Below, piece after piece: positions 54,533-62,782 of a stretch of 64,000 nucleotides of DNA. The stretch's first letter is position 1; the number at the start of each line of letters is the position of its first letter. Under the pieces are notes generated by a model. The model was not told the origin of the DNA. It did no database searches and was given only the letters and a program-made list of their open reading frames with translations. This stretch comes from an endosymbiont of Escarpia spicata (GTDB lineage Bacteria > Pseudomonadota > Gammaproteobacteria > Chromatiales > Chromatiaceae), in the NCBI GenBank assembly GCA_003349915.1, contig QFXE01000002.1:1-64000 (forward strand), written 5' to 3'. The translations under genes were made by a program, and so were the position numbers.

Positions 54533-55618
54533 ATGTCCGGCAACAGCTTCGGCAAACTCTTTACCGTAACCTCGTTTGGCGAGAGCCACGGGCCGGCGAT
54601 CGGATGTATTGTCGATGGCTGTCCTCCCGGCCTTGAATTGTCCGAGGCGGATCTGCAACGGGATCTCGACCGCAGAAAACCGGGTACATCGCGCCACACC
54701 ACGCAACGTCGTGAAGCGGACGAGGTGCAGATTCTATCCGGCGTATTTGAGGGTAAGACCGCCGGTACCCCAATTGGCCTGATCATCCACAACACGGATC
54801 AGCGTTCCAAGGACTACTCGGAAATTATGGATCGTTTCCGTCCGGGACATGCTGACTACACCTATACCCAGAAATACGGTTTTCGTGACTATCGGGGCGG
54901 CGGACGCTCCTCTGCGCGGGAGACGGCCATGCGCGTGGCTGCCGGCGGCATCGCGAAGAAGTATCTCAAAACACGTTACGGCATTGAGATTCGCGGTTAT
55001 CTGGCACAACTCGGTCCCATCAAACCGGAGAAGTTTGTTTGGAATGATGTGTATGAAAACGCCTTTTTTTGCCCCGATCTATACAAGGTGCCGGAACTTG
55101 AGGCCTATATGGATGAACTGCGCCAGGAGGGGAACTCCATCGGTGCGCGGATCAATGTGGTTGCCACCGGGGTGCCACCAGGCCTGGGTGAACCGATTTT
55201 CGACCGCCTCGATGCCGAGATCGCCCATGCGATGATGAGCATCAATGCAGTGAAGGGCGTGGAGATCGGTGACGGATTCGCCTGTGTGGAGCAGAAGGGT
55301 ACCGAGCATCGGGACGAAATGACGCCGGATGGTTTCAGCAGCAATCATGCAGGTGGTGTGTTGGGCGGCATCTCAAGCGGCCAGGATATTCTTGCCAGCA
55401 TTGCCATGAAACCCACTTCAAGCCTGCGTCTCCCCGGAAACACGGTGAATAAAGAAGGGAATCCGGTCGAGGTGGTCACCAAGGGGCGTCATGACCCTTG
55501 CGTCGGGATTCGCGCCACTCCCATCGCCGAGGCCATGATGGCGATGGTGCTGATGGACCATATGCTGCGCCATCGTGGACAGAATATGGACGTGCATTCG
55601 GATACGCCTGTTATTTAA
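54533..55618 (+). CDS. aroC: Chorismate synthase
   Basis: A 361-residue enzyme of normal length. Signatures are [22 protein letters not shown] near the start, [20 protein letters not shown]-type sequence (here [14 protein letters not shown]), [21 protein letters not shown] (around 120-140), and the C-terminal [18 protein letters not shown]. It converts EPSP to chorismate with reduced FMN. The TAATG junction with the following MFS gene means the two are translationally coupled, though no link between their functions is known. Confidence 0.97.
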   Translation: MSGNSFGKLFTVTSFGESHGPAIGCIVDGCPPGLELSEADLQRDLDRRKPGTSRHTTQRREADEVQILSGVFEGKTAGTPIGLIIHNTDQRSKDYSEIMDRFRPGHADYTYTQKYGFRDYRGGGRSSARETAMRVAAGGIAKKYLKTRYGIEIRGYLAQLGPIKPEKFVWNDVYENAFFCPDLYKVPELEAYMDELRQEGNSIGARINVVATGVPPGLGEPIFDRLDAEIAHAMMSINAVKGVEIGDGFACVEQKGTEHRDEMTPDGFSSNHAGGVLGGISSGQDILASIAMKPTSSLRLPGNTVNKEGNPVEVVTKGRHDPCVGIRATPIAEAMMAMVLMDHMLRHRGQNMDVHSDTPVI

Positions 55619-56754
55619 TGCCGTACTGGCGTCTTTCCGGTTTCTATCTCTTCTACTTCGCCTCGCTCGGGGCGCTGTTGCCGTTCTGGGGACTCTATCT
55701 AAAGGATCGTGGTTTCGCTCCCTCGGAGATCGGGGAGTTGATGGCAGTGATCATGTTTACCAAACTGGTCGCGCCCAATGTCTGGGGCTGGATTGCCGAT
55801 CATACGGGGCGGCGGATGCCCATCGTCCGTCTTGCATCATTGCTGGCGCTGATCACCTTTGGCGGGGTCTTCTACGCCGAAGGGTTCTGGATGCTGGCGC
55901 TGGTGATGATGCTGTTCAGTTTCTTCTGGAACGCGTCGCTGCCCCAGTTTGAAGCTGTGACCCTCAGCTATCTGGGCGACCAAATACAGCAGTACAGCCG
56001 TGTACGTCTCTGGGGTTCCATCGGTTTTATCATTGCGGTCGTCGGGCTCGGTTATCTCATCGATCAGATGGAGGTTGGACTGGTGCCGATGGCGGTGTTG
56101 GTGCTCTATCTTGGTCTCTGGCTAAACAGTCTCGTGGTGCCGGAGCAGGGCGCAAGGATGCCCCATCATGAACAGGGTTCGATACTGGCGGTAATGAAGC
56201 GCAAGGAGGTCATTGCTTTTCTGGCCGCCTGCTTCCTTATGCAGGCGAGTCACAGTGCCTACTACGCCTTCTACTCGATCTACATGGAGGAACACGGTTA
56301 TTCCAGTACCCTCATCGGCCAGCTCTGGGCGCTGGGAGTAGTTGCTGAAGTTTTGGTGTTTCTGGTGATGCACCGGCTGTTGCATCGCTGGGGTGCGCGC
56401 AAGGTGGTAATCATAAGCCTGCTTATTGCCGTCGTGCGCTGGGTTATCGTCGGTAGCGCACCAGACCAGTTGTTCCTGGTATTGCTTGCCCAAGTTATGC
56501 ATGCAGCCACCTTTGGTACTTTTCACGCTGCGGCTATCCACCTGGTCCACCACTTTTTTGTCGGCAAGCATCAGGGACGGGGGCAGGCGCTCTATAGCAG
56601 CATCAGTTTTGGCGGCGGCGGTGCATTCGGCAGTCTGCTCAGTGGATATCTCTGGACTGGCATCGGACCGGGACCCACCTATTGGGTGGCGGCGGGTTAT
56701 GCGCTTCTGGCGATGTTGATCGTTTGGCGTTGGCTCAATCATGAAGCAGCCTGA
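55618..56754 (+). CDS. MFS transporter (MFS_1-like/HcaT-type)
   Basis: A 378-residue protein with about twelve transmembrane helices, beginning [20 protein letters not shown] at the ATG overlapping the aroC stop (TAATG). Motifs VWGWIADHTGRRMPIVRL (loop 2-3) and IRLWGSIGF-type (here RVRLWGSIGFIIAV) match the MFS_1_like group that includes 3-phenylpropionate and nucleoside permeases. The longer frame beginning at 55498 lies inside aroC and is rejected. Its substrate cannot be inferred from sequence. The stop overlaps rsmJ by 14 bases. Confidence 0.85.
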   Translation: MPYWRLSGFYLFYFASLGALLPFWGLYLKDRGFAPSEIGELMAVIMFTKLVAPNVWGWIADHTGRRMPIVRLASLLALITFGGVFYAEGFWMLALVMMLFSFFWNASLPQFEAVTLSYLGDQIQQYSRVRLWGSIGFIIAVVGLGYLIDQMEVGLVPMAVLVLYLGLWLNSLVVPEQGARMPHHEQGSILAVMKRKEVIAFLAACFLMQASHSAYYAFYSIYMEEHGYSSTLIGQLWALGVVAEVLVFLVMHRLLHRWGARKVVIISLLIAVVRWVIVGSAPDQLFLVLLAQVMHAATFGTFHAAAIHLVHHFFVGKHQGRGQALYSSISFGGGGAFGSLLSGYLWTGIGPGPTYWVAAGYALLAMLIVWRWLNHEAA

Positions 56755-57472
56755 TCCAGACCTGCTGGAACTGCCGGTCACGTCTCTGGATGGGACAGTG
56801 ACGGATATGCAACTGGTCAAAACCCCGCAACGTCTGGAATTGCATCAGGCATCGGGCGGTGGCGTGCTCTATATCGATTTTGTCTCCGGCAAAAGCGCGC
56901 ACCGACGTCAGTTTGGCGGTGGCCGGGGGCAACCGTTGGCCAGAGCGGCCGGACTCAAAAAAGGGCTTAATCCAACAGTGTTGGACGCTACTGCAGGGCT
57001 TGGTCGGGATGCGTTTGTACTGGCAACATTAGGTTGTAAAGTTCAGCTGGTTGAACGCTCTCCCATTATCGCCGCTTTGTTGCAGGATGGCCTTGATCGT
57101 GCGTTGGAGGATGCTGCCGTCAGACAGATTGCTGCGCGGATGGAACTGTTTTCGGCCGATGCCATTATATTCATGCGGGGCTTGAAAGAGGCGTACAGAC
57201 CGGAGGTGGTCTACCTGGATCCTATGTATCCCCACCGTAAGAAATCGGCCCTGGTGAAAAAGGAGATGCGGGTCTTTCGCTCCCTTGTGGGTGACGATCC
57301 GGATGCGGCTGAATTGTTGCGGACCGCGCGGGAATGCGCCATCGCCAGGGTGGTGGTGAAACGTCCGGCCAAGGCGGATTTTCTTGGTGAAGCCGAGCCA
57401 ACCATGTCGATCAAAAGCCCGAACACCCGTTACGATGTCTATATCAAACGCGGGCTACAAACGGTTGATTAA
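56741..57472 (+). CDS. rsmJ: 16S rRNA (guanine1516-N2)-methyltransferase RsmJ
   Basis: A 243-residue methyltransferase. SAM-site motif I is VLDATAGLGRDAFVLATLG (around 80-98), followed by VERSPIIAALLQDGL, and motif IV is VYLDPMYPHRKKSALVKKEM (around 157-176). This matches YhiQ/RsmJ, which methylates G1516 of 16S rRNA. It overlaps the MFS gene by 14 bases and is followed one base later by rlmG, another rRNA guanine-N2 methyltransferase. Confidence 0.93.
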   Translation: MKQPDPDLLELPVTSLDGTVTDMQLVKTPQRLELHQASGGGVLYIDFVSGKSAHRRQFGGGRGQPLARAAGLKKGLNPTVLDATAGLGRDAFVLATLGCKVQLVERSPIIAALLQDGLDRALEDAAVRQIAARMELFSADAIIFMRGLKEAYRPEVVYLDPMYPHRKKSALVKKEMRVFRSLVGDDPDAAELLRTARECAIARVVVKRPAKADFLGEAEPTMSIKSPNTRYDVYIKRGLQTVD

Positions 57473-57473
57473 G

Positions 57474-58601
57474 ATGGCGCATTTCAGCACTCCCTTTGGT
57501 AATTTTTTACTCAGCCGCTATCCAAAGCGTAAGAAAGAAACTCTGCGCGCCTGGGATGCAGCGGATGAGTATCTTCTTAGCTTTCTCGCCGAAAAGGATC
57601 TGCTTTCTCAAAGTCGCAAAATCCTGATCCTGAACGATAGTTTTGGCGCGCTGGGGACGGCCTTGGCGTTGTTCTCACCAGTCAGTCAGGGTGATTCATT
57701 TATCGCTGAAGAGGCTGCAAGAGTGAATTTATCTGCCAATGGATTGCCGGTAGATGCGGTAACCATTATCGATTCACTCCAAACCCATCGAACTCGCTAC
57801 AATCTGGTGCTGGTCAGAGTCACCAAGACTCTTGCGCTGCTGGAGGATGAACTGCTGCGACTGAGGCCCCATTTGGCGGATAACTGCCGCATCATCGGCT
57901 GCGGTATGGTGAAGCAGATCCACAGCTCCACTCTGAAACTGTTTGAGTCGATTTTCGGGCCGACCAGAACCTCTCTGGCAAAGAAGAAGGCGCGCCTGAT
58001 TTTTTCCGAGCCGGATGCAATACTGCGGATGTCTCCTTCACCCTATCCGGTCTCTTATCAATTGGAAGACAGCAAATTCCAACTGATCAACCATGCAAAT
58101 GTTTTCTCCCGTGACAGACTCGATATTGGCACCCGGCTCTTGTTGCAACACATTCCGGCACAGGGGTTGTCAGAGATTGTGGACCTGGGATGCGGTAACG
58201 GTGTGGTTGGCCTCATTGCGGCTGAAAGAAATCCTAATGCAACGATCCACTTTGTGGACGAGTCCTATATGGCGGTTGCCAGTGCGAAGGCGACCTTTGA
58301 AGCTTCAGGTCTGCAAAACAGTGTGGTATTTAAAGTAGGGGATGCGCTAAGTGATTTTGCACCGGAAACAGCTGATCTGGTTCTTTGCAATCCCCCCTTT
58401 CACCAGCAACAGGTGGTGGGTGATTTCATCGCCTGGCACATGTTCAGTCAGGCAGTGAAGGTGCTAAAACGCGGGGGAGAACTGCGCATTGTCGGTAATC
58501 GTCACCTCAACTATCATTCCAAACTGAAACGTCTGTTCGGAAATGTAGAGCAAATCTCCGCGAACCCGAAATTTGTCGTGCTGCGGGCGGTGAAGAGATA
58601 G
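57474..58601 (+). CDS. rlmG: 23S rRNA (guanine1835-N2)-methyltransferase RlmG-like
   Basis: A protein of about 375 residues from the ATG at 57474, one base after the rsmJ stop. It has the tandem RsmC/RlmG layout: an N-terminal degenerate methyltransferase-like half (RKILILNDSFGALGTALALF) and a catalytic C-terminal half with IVDLGCGNGVVGLIAAERN (motif I) and DLVLCNPPFHQQQVV (NPPF motif IV). RlmG modifies G1835 in the large subunit. RsmC is the alternative assignment; the size and start MAHFSTPFG favour RlmG. Confidence 0.87.
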   Translation: MAHFSTPFGNFLLSRYPKRKKETLRAWDAADEYLLSFLAEKDLLSQSRKILILNDSFGALGTALALFSPVSQGDSFIAEEAARVNLSANGLPVDAVTIIDSLQTHRTRYNLVLVRVTKTLALLEDELLRLRPHLADNCRIIGCGMVKQIHSSTLKLFESIFGPTRTSLAKKKARLIFSEPDAILRMSPSPYPVSYQLEDSKFQLINHANVFSRDRLDIGTRLLLQHIPAQGLSEIVDLGCGNGVVGLIAAERNPNATIHFVDESYMAVASAKATFEASGLQNSVVFKVGDALSDFAPETADLVLCNPPFHQQQVVGDFIAWHMFSQAVKVLKRGGELRIVGNRHLNYHSKLKRLFGNVEQISANPKFVVLRAVKR

Positions 58602-58706
58602 TGTTTTCGCCCAACAATGATCATGAAAATGCAAAGATCGCATGGATTGGTTTTTCATTAAAGGCAACATATCAAGAGGCTGCAATAATAAAATTATTTG
58701 TGGTGG

Positions 58707-59399
58707 TCACTGATTTGAGTTGTTGGTTGTTTCCATTACTCGCTTATATAATGCACGTAATACATCAGGTACAGCCTGGCTATTCGCCTGGTTAATAATC
58801 CAGACAGGCAGAGCGCCACCAGGATCAGTATGAATGAAATACTCTATATAGGTGCTGTTGTCAGTACCAATTGGGCAAAGCTTCCAGTAGCCATTATCAG
58901 TTTTTAAAGCTATGCCTTTTCCAAGCTGAGAGCTGTTGGTTTCTGAAGCAAGTCTCCATGAGATGTTGTAGCTTTCATTGTTTCCTGTAATCGAAGTGAG
59001 TTCTATAAAAAAGTATCTATCTGATATCGGCCAGGGGAAGCTAAGCTGTTGGAATAGAATGGTGCTGTTCTCTTTTTGCTTGATAATATTGCTCTCTTCC
59101 ACATAGGGCATAAATTCTATGTATTGAGGGTAGTCTGATAGGGTATTAAATATTGCTTTAGAATGGATGGGAAATTTTGCTGTTGCGAGCACTTCGCGAA
59201 TTTCACTGTCGGGTGTTGTACGGTTATAAACGGTTATTTCATCATCCTTAAAATACTCTTTCCAGCCTTGTTGTTCTATGTGTTGTTTGGTATGGATTAA
59301 TGTATCCGGTGAACATATTTCACCTGCAAAGAGCGGCATCGTGTATGTACTACAGAGTAGAATGCAAATAAATACGATTGTTAATGGGCTGCGTCTCAT
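58707..59399 (-). CDS. Secreted START/SRPBCC-domain protein
   Basis: A 230-residue protein with a signal peptide (IVFICILLCSTYTMPLFAG). A START-like lipid-binding fold is suggested by GWKEYFKDDEITVYNRTTP, then TLSDYPQYIEFMPYVEESNII and LSFPWPISDRYFFIELTSI. The cavity family binds hydrophobic ligands or lipids. Its GC content is clearly lower than that of neighbouring plus-strand genes, a trait it shares with the next gene upstream, so the pair may have been acquired together. Confidence 0.78.
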   Translation of the reverse strand: MRRSPLTIVFICILLCSTYTMPLFAGEICSPDTLIHTKQHIEQQGWKEYFKDDEITVYNRTTPDSEIREVLATAKFPIHSKAIFNTLSDYPQYIEFMPYVEESNIIKQKENSTILFQQLSFPWPISDRYFFIELTSITGNNESYNISWRLASETNSSQLGKGIALKTDNGYWKLCPIGTDNSTYIEYFIHTDPGGALPVWIINQANSQAVPDVLRALYKRVMETTNNSNQ

Positions 59400-59448
59400 T
59401 ATTGCTCTCTGTGTTTTGTATGGTTGATTCTCCGTGTTGCTAGTCTGG

Positions 59449-60717
59449 TTATGAAGTATTTACAAGCCGGTACAAAATATTGATTTTCTGTTCGTATTGA
59501 TTGCCTGCTGCTGCAAGTAAGGAGACTGGGTCTGCTGACTTATCTTTGCTGTATGATTTAAAGAAGGCTTTAAGTTCATCCATGCTGCTGATTCCTGTGT
59601 CCTGCAGAAAGGATTGGTAGTCGTTGCGCAGGTGCTCATGCAGTTTGGCTTGGCTTATCCATTGATTAAGCTGTGGGTAGGTAAAGCCAGTGCGCAATGC
59701 CAAGTCTAACGCTGAGGCGTTGGCCAGGTTTTCAATATTGTCATAGCCTTCCCGGGCTAATCTGATCTGATGTGCATAACTCATTCCTGGCAGGTTGGAT
59801 AGTGGCGTTGAAAAATAGCGCACCTTGGCAAACCCAATGGTTTTAATCGATATCTTTTCCAGAAAGAGGAGTCCGCGACTAGGAAAGAAGCCGATAAAGA
59901 AACTCCAGACAGGTAACCCCTGCAAAAGTACACTCTCTTTGCTTTCGTGATCAATGATGATGTAGCACAGAACCAATGCCAGTAATGCCCCTGTTATCAT
60001 ACGTACGCTGCTGCTGACAAACATGTTTGGTGTTAAATCAAGTGTGAAATAGCTGCGTACCAAGTGCCCGATAAAGTAGATGTAGGCACCGAGAAATCCA
60101 AACTGAAAAGCAGTTAGAGTGTTAGATAGGACATGTATATATAGTTTCTCATCGCCAAGAATGTATGACTCCATGTAGGTGCCGAGCATGAGAAAATTTG
60201 CCCCCAGGCTGTAGTCTACGCCAGTTACTCCATCTGCAGCATTCAGTGGCAGTGGTTTTAGGAGCAGGATGATCATGCTGCCCATTATGACGACAAGGCT
60301 TAGTACCAACATGCTGCCAAGATAGTGATGGATATGAAATGATTTCTTAATGTACTGTTCAATATACTTTTTTACAGAAGGATCATCTAACAGTTTAGCC
60401 GGAAGTTCACGGTGCAGGCGTCGTCGCTTTTCGTTCTTCATGTTTTGGATATAACAGAAGGTTATTAGCGGGATGATGGTTACTGATAGGCTCAATAGTG
60501 CCAGGTTATATTGAAAAAAAATCGGATCAAACCAGAGTGCAATCTGGTCAATTAGATTTAGCTTGTGTGGTTCGGGGGGTTGATGATTGACATAATAGTA
60601 GCTTTTGTAAGCCAGTAATGAGATGCAGCCAATAAAGAGAAGAGAAATGATAGATAGAATTAGTATGTAGATCTTATCTTTGTATCTGGCTGTTTGTTGT
60701 GATGCTTCAGTGCTCAT
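59449..60717 (-). CDS. Multi-pass membrane protein with helix-hairpin-helix-like tail
   Basis: A 422-residue protein with about six transmembrane segments (for example ILILSIISLLFIGCISLLAY, YNLALLSLSVTIIPLITFCYI, MLVLSLVVIMGSMIILLL, MITGALLALVLCYIII). The C-terminal 120 residues are soluble. They contain LPGMSYAHQIRLAREGYDNIENLANASA, which resembles the helix-hairpin-helix element of DUF4332-like proteins, and GISSMDELKAFF. I do not recognise a whole-protein family. GC content is low. It shares strand and base composition with the START-domain gene downstream (49 bases apart). Confidence 0.72.
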   Translation of the reverse strand: MSTEASQQTARYKDKIYILILSIISLLFIGCISLLAYKSYYYVNHQPPEPHKLNLIDQIALWFDPIFFQYNLALLSLSVTIIPLITFCYIQNMKNEKRRRLHRELPAKLLDDPSVKKYIEQYIKKSFHIHHYLGSMLVLSLVVIMGSMIILLLKPLPLNAADGVTGVDYSLGANFLMLGTYMESYILGDEKLYIHVLSNTLTAFQFGFLGAYIYFIGHLVRSYFTLDLTPNMFVSSSVRMITGALLALVLCYIIIDHESKESVLLQGLPVWSFFIGFFPSRGLLFLEKISIKTIGFAKVRYFSTPLSNLPGMSYAHQIRLAREGYDNIENLANASALDLALRTGFTYPQLNQWISQAKLHEHLRNDYQSFLQDTGISSMDELKAFFKSYSKDKSADPVSLLAAAGNQYEQKINILYRLVNTS

Positions 60718-60824
60718 GCCACATCCATCCTATGTAAGGTCGATAGCTTTATATGCACATCATGAAACAACTTACTTTATACCCCTCCTTTGATGGTTTT
60801 GGAATAGGAAATGAAGTGGCTTGG

Positions 60825-61568
60825 TCAGCGAATCAAGCGCTTGAGTAGATTGTGATAGAAAGCGATGTGATCAAATGGGCGATTGGTAGTGCTGTTTGAT
60901 CGCCCTAAGCTCCAACCGACAAGCTCTAGATGATCAGCTCGAAGGCTTTCTTGAAAATCCCCCCAGATAGCAGATGTTTTTGGGACTTGACTGTCGTTTT
61001 CACCCGCCTCCTGCTCAAGCATGCTGCTCCATGGCCTAAACAGTATTGGCATCTCCGCTGCAGTGCGTACACCAGCGTAGGATTGGTAGGTGACATCTGG
61101 CCGATCTGGATTTCTAATATTAAACTGGGTGCAGGCCTCTGGTGTTAATTCATACAGTCCAGGTGATGCAAGGCGCCTGCCCAATACGGGAATCACCCCA
61201 GGTTTGTTGATAAACCACTCTGCAAGTGGGGATCCACGGTGTGGGGTGGCAAGGGTGGTAAGTGTCTGGATTCTATATTTTGGATCGAAGTGGCAAATGA
61301 CGTGACGTGAATCCAGTCCGCCCATGCTGTGAGCGATCAGATGGATCTGCTGTTCAGGGATTTTTGCAAGGTAGCCAGCCAGTGCTTCAGCCCGTTGCTG
61401 AATGGTGCCGGTGGCGGGTAGTGCGGGGAAGTGGATGGGGACAGGGTAATCGTGCAGGCTTGTCTTGAGTGCGCGGAAGTACTGTATCTCTTTCCCCAGT
61501 AGTTGGATTGAGGAGAAGCCCAAGATGCCATGTACAAAAACGACCGCACTGGTATGGGATAATGTCAT
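60825..61568 (-). CDS. Alpha/beta hydrolase, lipase-like
   Basis: A 247-residue hydrolase of the triacylglycerol lipase/PGAP1-like type. The oxyanion region is VVFVHGILGFSSIQLLGKEI (residues 9-28), the nucleophile elbow is IHLIAHSMGGLDSRHV (around 76-91), and TLATPHRGSPLAEWF follows. A candidate catalytic histidine is FDHIAFYHNLL near the C-terminus. No signal peptide is present. Substrate uncertain; short-chain lipid esters are likely. Its strand and position suggest independent expression. Confidence 0.83.
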   Translation of the reverse strand: MTLSHTSAVVFVHGILGFSSIQLLGKEIQYFRALKTSLHDYPVPIHFPALPATGTIQQRAEALAGYLAKIPEQQIHLIAHSMGGLDSRHVICHFDPKYRIQTLTTLATPHRGSPLAEWFINKPGVIPVLGRRLASPGLYELTPEACTQFNIRNPDRPDVTYQSYAGVRTAAEMPILFRPWSSMLEQEAGENDSQVPKTSAIWGDFQESLRADHLELVGWSLGRSNSTTNRPFDHIAFYHNLLKRLIR

Positions 61569-61801
61569 GATTATTTCTGTTTCATTTGTTTCTTGCGCTA
61601 TTTTGGATCCGCGTTTGCTTCGTTTCTGGGTTCCCCATTTTCAATCAGAAACGCCAGCTGGCAGGTACCATGAATAGTGTCGGTATGGTCGATAGGGCCA
61701 GCCCGTCCAATACTACTAGTTATGATTCTGTAGATAATACCAGAGGCAGAAGGCCAACGAGTAAGGTGGCCGCTGATACGAAACAGGCAGGGTGCAGTCG
61801 G

Positions 61802-62686
61802 TTAAACGATACCCTTTTCGCCACTGCCCATTATCAATTGCTGCATCGCCTGCGCCGCGTTGGACAAGGTGCGCTGTCGGTGGGTCACCAAACCCAACGC
61901 GCGCTCCAGTCTGATCTCTTCAACATTGAGTCTAACCAGTCCTGGCGTTAATAGGGTCTCCGGCAGCAGCGCCCAGCCTAATCCGATCGATGCCATCATC
62001 TTCAATGTCTCCAGATAGTCGGTGGAGAGGCTGCAGTTGATCTTGTATCCCTCTGCTTCGAGGCGATCTTCCAACAGTGTTCGAGTGTAGGTGCCCAGGG
62101 TTGGGAGGACCGCAGGATGTTGGATAAGCTCTTCAATTCCGATGTTGGGTCGACCGGCCAGCGGGTGCTCCTCTCCCACGATGAAACAGAGTGGGTCATG
62201 CCAAACCTGTTGTGTCAGCAGATTTCTGGGTGATTGCAGCGGCAGTGTGACCACACCCAGTTCCAGCTCTCCACTCTCCACAGCAAGACAGGCTTTTTCC
62301 GATCCCATGAAGTGGATGTCGAGTGTGACTCCGGGGTAGCTGTCGGCATAACCTCTAAGAAATGGTGGTAGGCGATGCAGGCCGATATGGTGGCTGGTTC
62401 CCATGGCCAGCGTGCCTCCGACCTCTCCGCTCAGGTTGGAAAGCTCACGCCGGATGTCGGTGATCTCCTCGACGATCTGTTCAGCCCGCGGCAATAGCTG
62501 CCTCCCCGGTTCGGTAAGGACAATCTGCCGCCCGATACGATCAAACAACCGGCAGTTGAGTTCCGTCTCCAGCCCGGCTACCCGCTTGCTGACCGCAGGT
62601 TGGGTGATGAATAAGATCTCTGCCGCCTGGGAGAAAGAGCTGGAGCGGGCGACCTCTACAAATGCGCGTAGATTGGCAAATTCCAC
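61802..62686 (-). CDS. LysR-family transcriptional regulator
   Basis: A 294-residue regulator. The N-terminal helix-turn-helix spans FANLRAFVEVARSSSFSQAA to ILFITQPAVSKRVAGLE, followed by the effector-binding domain (LAMGTSHHIGLHRLPPFLRGY onward). It starts at GTG (62684-62686) with AGGAA upstream. It is divergent from leuC, separated by 96 AT-rich bases, the usual set-up for a LysR protein controlling its neighbour. The target is therefore probably leuC or the leucine operon, with an effector not determined. Confidence 0.9.
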   Translation of the reverse strand: MEFANLRAFVEVARSSSFSQAAEILFITQPAVSKRVAGLETELNCRLFDRIGRQIVLTEPGRQLLPRAEQIVEEITDIRRELSNLSGEVGGTLAMGTSHHIGLHRLPPFLRGYADSYPGVTLDIHFMGSEKACLAVESGELELGVVTLPLQSPRNLLTQQVWHDPLCFIVGEEHPLAGRPNIGIEELIQHPAVLPTLGTYTRTLLEDRLEAEGYKINCSLSTDYLETLKMMASIGLGWALLPETLLTPGLVRLNVEEIRLERALGLVTHRQRTLSNAAQAMQQLIMGSGEKGIV

Positions 62687-62782
62687 ATGTATTCCTAATT
62701 AGAATAAAAAATATGAAAAATATGAATTTTTATTATATATCGGAACATCCTAAGGTTTCACCACAATGATGAGGCAAGGCTG
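62687..62782. promoter_or_regulatory. Divergent lysR-leuC control region
   Basis: Ninety-six very AT-rich bases contain the near-palindrome ATTCCTAATTAGAAT (62691-62705) and ATATGAAAAATATGAA direct repeats. These are plausible LysR binding sites of the T-N11-A type and overlap the expected promoters of both genes. Confidence 0.5.

Noticed and set aside
55498-55617. Forty-codon N-terminal extension of the MFS transporter
   Set aside because: It lies wholly within aroC in another frame and reads as Arg/His/Gly-rich noise; the ATG at 55618 with TAATG overlap starts directly at the first membrane helix.
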